Source: Aristolochia californica
Taxonomy: Eukaryota; Streptophyta; Magnoliopsida; Piperales; Aristolochiaceae
DNA: 64,000 nucleotides
Direction: 5' to 3'
NCBI GenBank assembly: GCA_029961685.1
Contig: JARWKL010000012.1
Coordinates: 7,530,955 to 7,594,954 of the forward strand
This document shows, in pieces, positions 61,001-64,000 of this stretch. Position 1 is the first letter of the stretch. Each line of letters begins with the position of its first letter. A model generated the notes under the pieces. That model was not told the DNA's origin, searched no databases, and saw only the letters and a list, made by a program, of their open reading frames with translations. The position numbers and the translations under genes were made by a program.

Positions 61001-64000
61001 AATGGAAATTTTAGAGTTTTTGTATGGAAAAAATATTAAAAAATAAAAAATCTAAGTAAAGAAAATTTATTCACAAACCACAAATGAAGACAAAAGTTTT
61101 GTTATCCAAGACTGGGAAATTCCACTAGTTCTACCCTAATAGCTTGGAATTTTACAAGAAAGAGATTTCTTCTACACGTGTTTTAAAAATGGATATGCAT
61201 GCTTGAAACATGTTAAAGATGCAAATGACCTATGGATCCAAAGATTTTAATGAGAATAACAAGCATTCATTAAATTCTTATGTGAACGTGCGACGGGATA
61301 TTTACCGGAGTCAAACAAGCCATTATTTTGCCCGTTTGCAAAAAGCTGAGCTAAAAATCATAGATGGTTGTACAATGATTTTTCATTCGTAATGGGCTAT
61401 ATTATTGTATGAAATGACTTACGGATTGGGAGTCAACACTCAATTAAAAATCCCACGCCTCCCCCTTTTCCCGACGATTGCAAAACCTGAGAACTAAAAA
61501 CTGAAAAGAGCTTACAATCCTTAAAAATCACAGACACTCTTTGGAATTATCTCTCTCTACATTTGTGCATTGTGCATCTCCATTTTAAATGTACACTTTT
61601 TTCTTAAATCAAAACTTTGAGTTTCTTTCTCCCTTCATCCCGTAAACAAAAAAAAGGTAAATAGATCACAACAAAATGAAAATTTTAGAGTTTATCTGTG
61701 AAAAAAATTAAAAAAATAACAAATGTAAGTATAGAAAATTTATTCACACACCACAAATGAATGCAAAAGTTTTTTTTTCCAAGTTTGGGAAATTCCACTA
61801 GTTCAACCCTAATTACATGGAATTTGACAAGAAAGAGATTTCTTCTACACGTGTTTTAAAAATGGATATGCATGCTTGAAACATGTTAAAGATGCAAATG
61901 ACCTATGGATCCAAAGCTTTTAAAGAGAATAACAAACGCTCATTAAATTCTCAATGAACGTGCGGTGGGATATTTACCAGAGTCAATAAAGCCATTATTT
62001 TGCCCGTTTACGAAAAGCTTACCTAACAATCATAGATGATTGTAAAGTGATTTATAATGCGTACCAGGCTATATTTTTATAAGAAATGACTTACGGATTG
62101 GGAGTCAACACCTAGTTAAAAACACCCCGCCTCCTTCTTTTCCCAACGATTGCAAAACCTGAGATAAAATACTATAAAGAGCTTAAATTCCCTAAAAGTT
62201 ACAGACACTCTTTGGAATTATATCTCTCTACATTTGTTCATTGTGCGTCTCCATTTTAAATGTACACTTTTTTCTTAAATCAAAACTTTGAGTTTCTTTC
62301 TCCCATATGCCGTAAACAAAAAAAAGGCAAATAGATCACAACAAAATGAAAATTATAGAGTTTATGTATGGAAAAAAATTAAAACAAAAACAAATATAAG
62401 TAAAGAAAATTTATTCACACACCAAAAATGAACACAAAACTTTTGTTATCAGAGTTTGGGAAATTCCACTAGTTCAACCCTAATAGCTTGGAATTTTACA
62501 AGAAATAGAATTCTTCTACACGTGTTTTAAAAATGGATATGCATGCTTGAAACATGTTAAAGATGCAAATTACCTATGGATCGAAAGCTTTTAAAGTGAA
62601 TAACAAACTCTCATTAAATTCTCTAGTGAACGTGCGGTGGGATATTTACCCGAGTCAAACAAGCCATTATTTTGCCCGTTTGCAAAAAGCTGCCTAACAA
62701 TCATAGATGATTGTAATGTGATTTATCATGAGTAACGGACTATATTTTGGTAAGAAATGACATATGGATTGGGTGTCAACAGTCAGTTAAAAATACGCCG
62801 CCTCCCCCTTTTCCCGACGATTGCAAAACAAGAGATATAAAAATGAAAAAGATCTTACAATCCCTAAAAATTACAAACACTCTTTGGAATTATCTCTCTC
62901 AACATTTGTGCATTGTGCATCTCCATTTTAGATGTACACTTTTTTCTTAAATCAAAACTTTGAGTTTTCGCTCTCCCTTCATCCCGTAAACAAAAAAAGG
63001 CAAATAGATCACAACAAAATGAAAATTTTAGAGTTTATCTGTGAAAAAAATTAAAAAAATAACAAATGTAAGTATAGAAAATTTATTCACACACCACAAA
63101 TGAACGCAAAAGTTTTGTTTTTCAAGTTTGGAAAATTCCACAAGTTCAACCCTAATTGCATGGAATTTTACAAGAAAGAAATTTCTTCTACACGTGTTTT
63201 AAAAATGGATATGCATGCTTGAAACATGTTAAAGATGCAAATGACCTATGGATCCAAAGCTTTTAAAGTGAATAACAAACTCTCATTAAATTCTCTAGTG
63301 AACGTGTTGTGGGATATTTACTTGACTCAAACAAGCCATTATTTTGCCCATTTGCAAAAAGCTGACCTAACAATCATAGATGATTGTAATGTGATTTATC
63401 ATGAGTAACGGGCTATATTTTTGTAAGAAATGACATACGGATAGAGAGTCAACTGTCAGTTAAAAATACCCCGCCTCCCCCTTTTCCCGACGATTGCAAA
63501 ACCTGAGATATAAAAACTAAAAAGATATTACAATCCCTACAAATTACTAACACTCTTTGGAATTATCTCTCTCTACATTTGTGCATTGTGCATCTCCATT
63601 TTAGAAGTACACTTTTTTCTTAAATCAAAACTTTGAGTTTTCGCACTCCCTTCATCCCTTAAACAAAAAAAGGCAAATAGTTCACTACAAAATCAAAATT
63701 TTAGAGTTTATGTGTGAAATAAAATTAAAACAATAAAAAATGAATGTATAGAAAATTTATTCACACACCACAAATGAACACAAAATTTTTGTTTTCCAAG
63801 TTTGGGAAATTCCAGTAATTCAACCCTAATTGCATGGAATTTTACAAAAAAGAGATTTCTTCTACACGTGTTTTAAAAATGGATATGCTTGCTTGAAATA
63901 TGTTAAAGAATCAAATGACCTACGGAACCAAAGATTTTAAAGAGAATAACAAACGCTCATTAAATTCTCAATGAACGAGCAGTGGGATATTTACCAGAAG

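Larger units (their letters stand above)
48000..64000 (+). repeat. Satellite array, right arm with clear four-monomer order
   Basis: The satellite resumes at the anchor (GGGAGTCAAC at 48000), the point where the left flank stopped. Anchors follow at 48680, 49354, 50028, 50701, 51374, 52050, 52726, 53400, 54040, 54719, 55391, 56060, 56734, 57412, 58063, 58740, 59414, 60087, 60755, 61428, 62100, 62771 and 63444, with a modal spacing of 673-674 bp. Class order is D A B B C D A B C D A B C D A (B/D) C B C D A C B B. The B-C-D-A cycle is therefore regular from about 49 to 57.4 kb and then decays. A-class monomers carry TTAAGTGAACG. The array continues to the window edge, so its end is not seen. 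No gene is visible. Confidence 0.95.

Noticed and set aside
597..63408. Dozens of about 60-codon open frames as genes
   Set aside because: They are the same satellite segment repeated, are broken in classes C and D, have no recognisable domain, and appear wherever the repeat is intact. Homogenisation explains their recurrence.
1..64000. CRISPR array, because of strictly regular repeats
   Set aside because: The whole 673 bp unit repeats, with no short repeat plus unique spacer pattern and no cas genes; the context is plant.
1..64000. Telomeric repeats, tRNA or rRNA genes
   Set aside because: Only isolated AACCCTAA units occur, with no tandem TTTAGGG. No cloverleaf or rRNA-like segments were recognised.

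Overview
The window is nuclear plant DNA, almost certainly heterochromatin. About 58 kb of the 64 kb is one tandem satellite with a monomer of about 673 bp (roughly 86 monomers), interrupted by a single 5.9 kb block of degenerate Ty3/gypsy retrotransposon sequence. The retroelement proteins resemble the plant-specific gypsy lineages (Athila/Tat-like), which is the main evidence for a flowering plant; the species cannot be named from the sequence. I see no intact protein-coding gene, tRNA, rRNA or CRISPR array. Layout: (1) 1-22026, satellite in plus orientation (left arm). (2) 22027-28319, about nine monomers in inverted orientation. (3) 28320-42057, plus orientation again (centre). (4) 42058-47999, a rearranged gypsy element. 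Its left part holds an LTR, a 3' noncoding region and a broken integrase on the minus strand. Its right part holds a broken gag C-terminus, protease and RT N-terminus on the plus strand, so the halves sit 5' end to 5' end. (5) 48000-64000, plus-orientation satellite resuming at the same monomer phase. Monomers fall into four classes, here called A, B, C and D, recognised by short variants around a conserved GGGAGTCAAC anchor. In the right arm they repeat in the order B-C-D-A, giving a higher-order repeat of about 2.7 kb. In the left arm the cycle is often lengthened by extra A monomers. In the inverted block and centre B, C and D dominate. Diagnostic variants show that the left arm is a different subfamily from everything to its right, and the inverted block belongs to the right-hand subfamily. 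A C-D dimer at 30.2-34.0 kb was amplified recently in nearly identical copies of about 1344 bp. Most monomers carry two concentric inverted repeats, a CACGTG palindrome, adjacent BamHI/HindIII sites and a telobox-like AACCCTAA. An approximately 60-codon reading frame recurs in many monomers, but I do not call it a gene. Nothing here acts as a pathway: the content is an evolving satellite array plus one retroelement fossil. The points of interest are array architecture, breakpoints and the odd structure of the retroelement.
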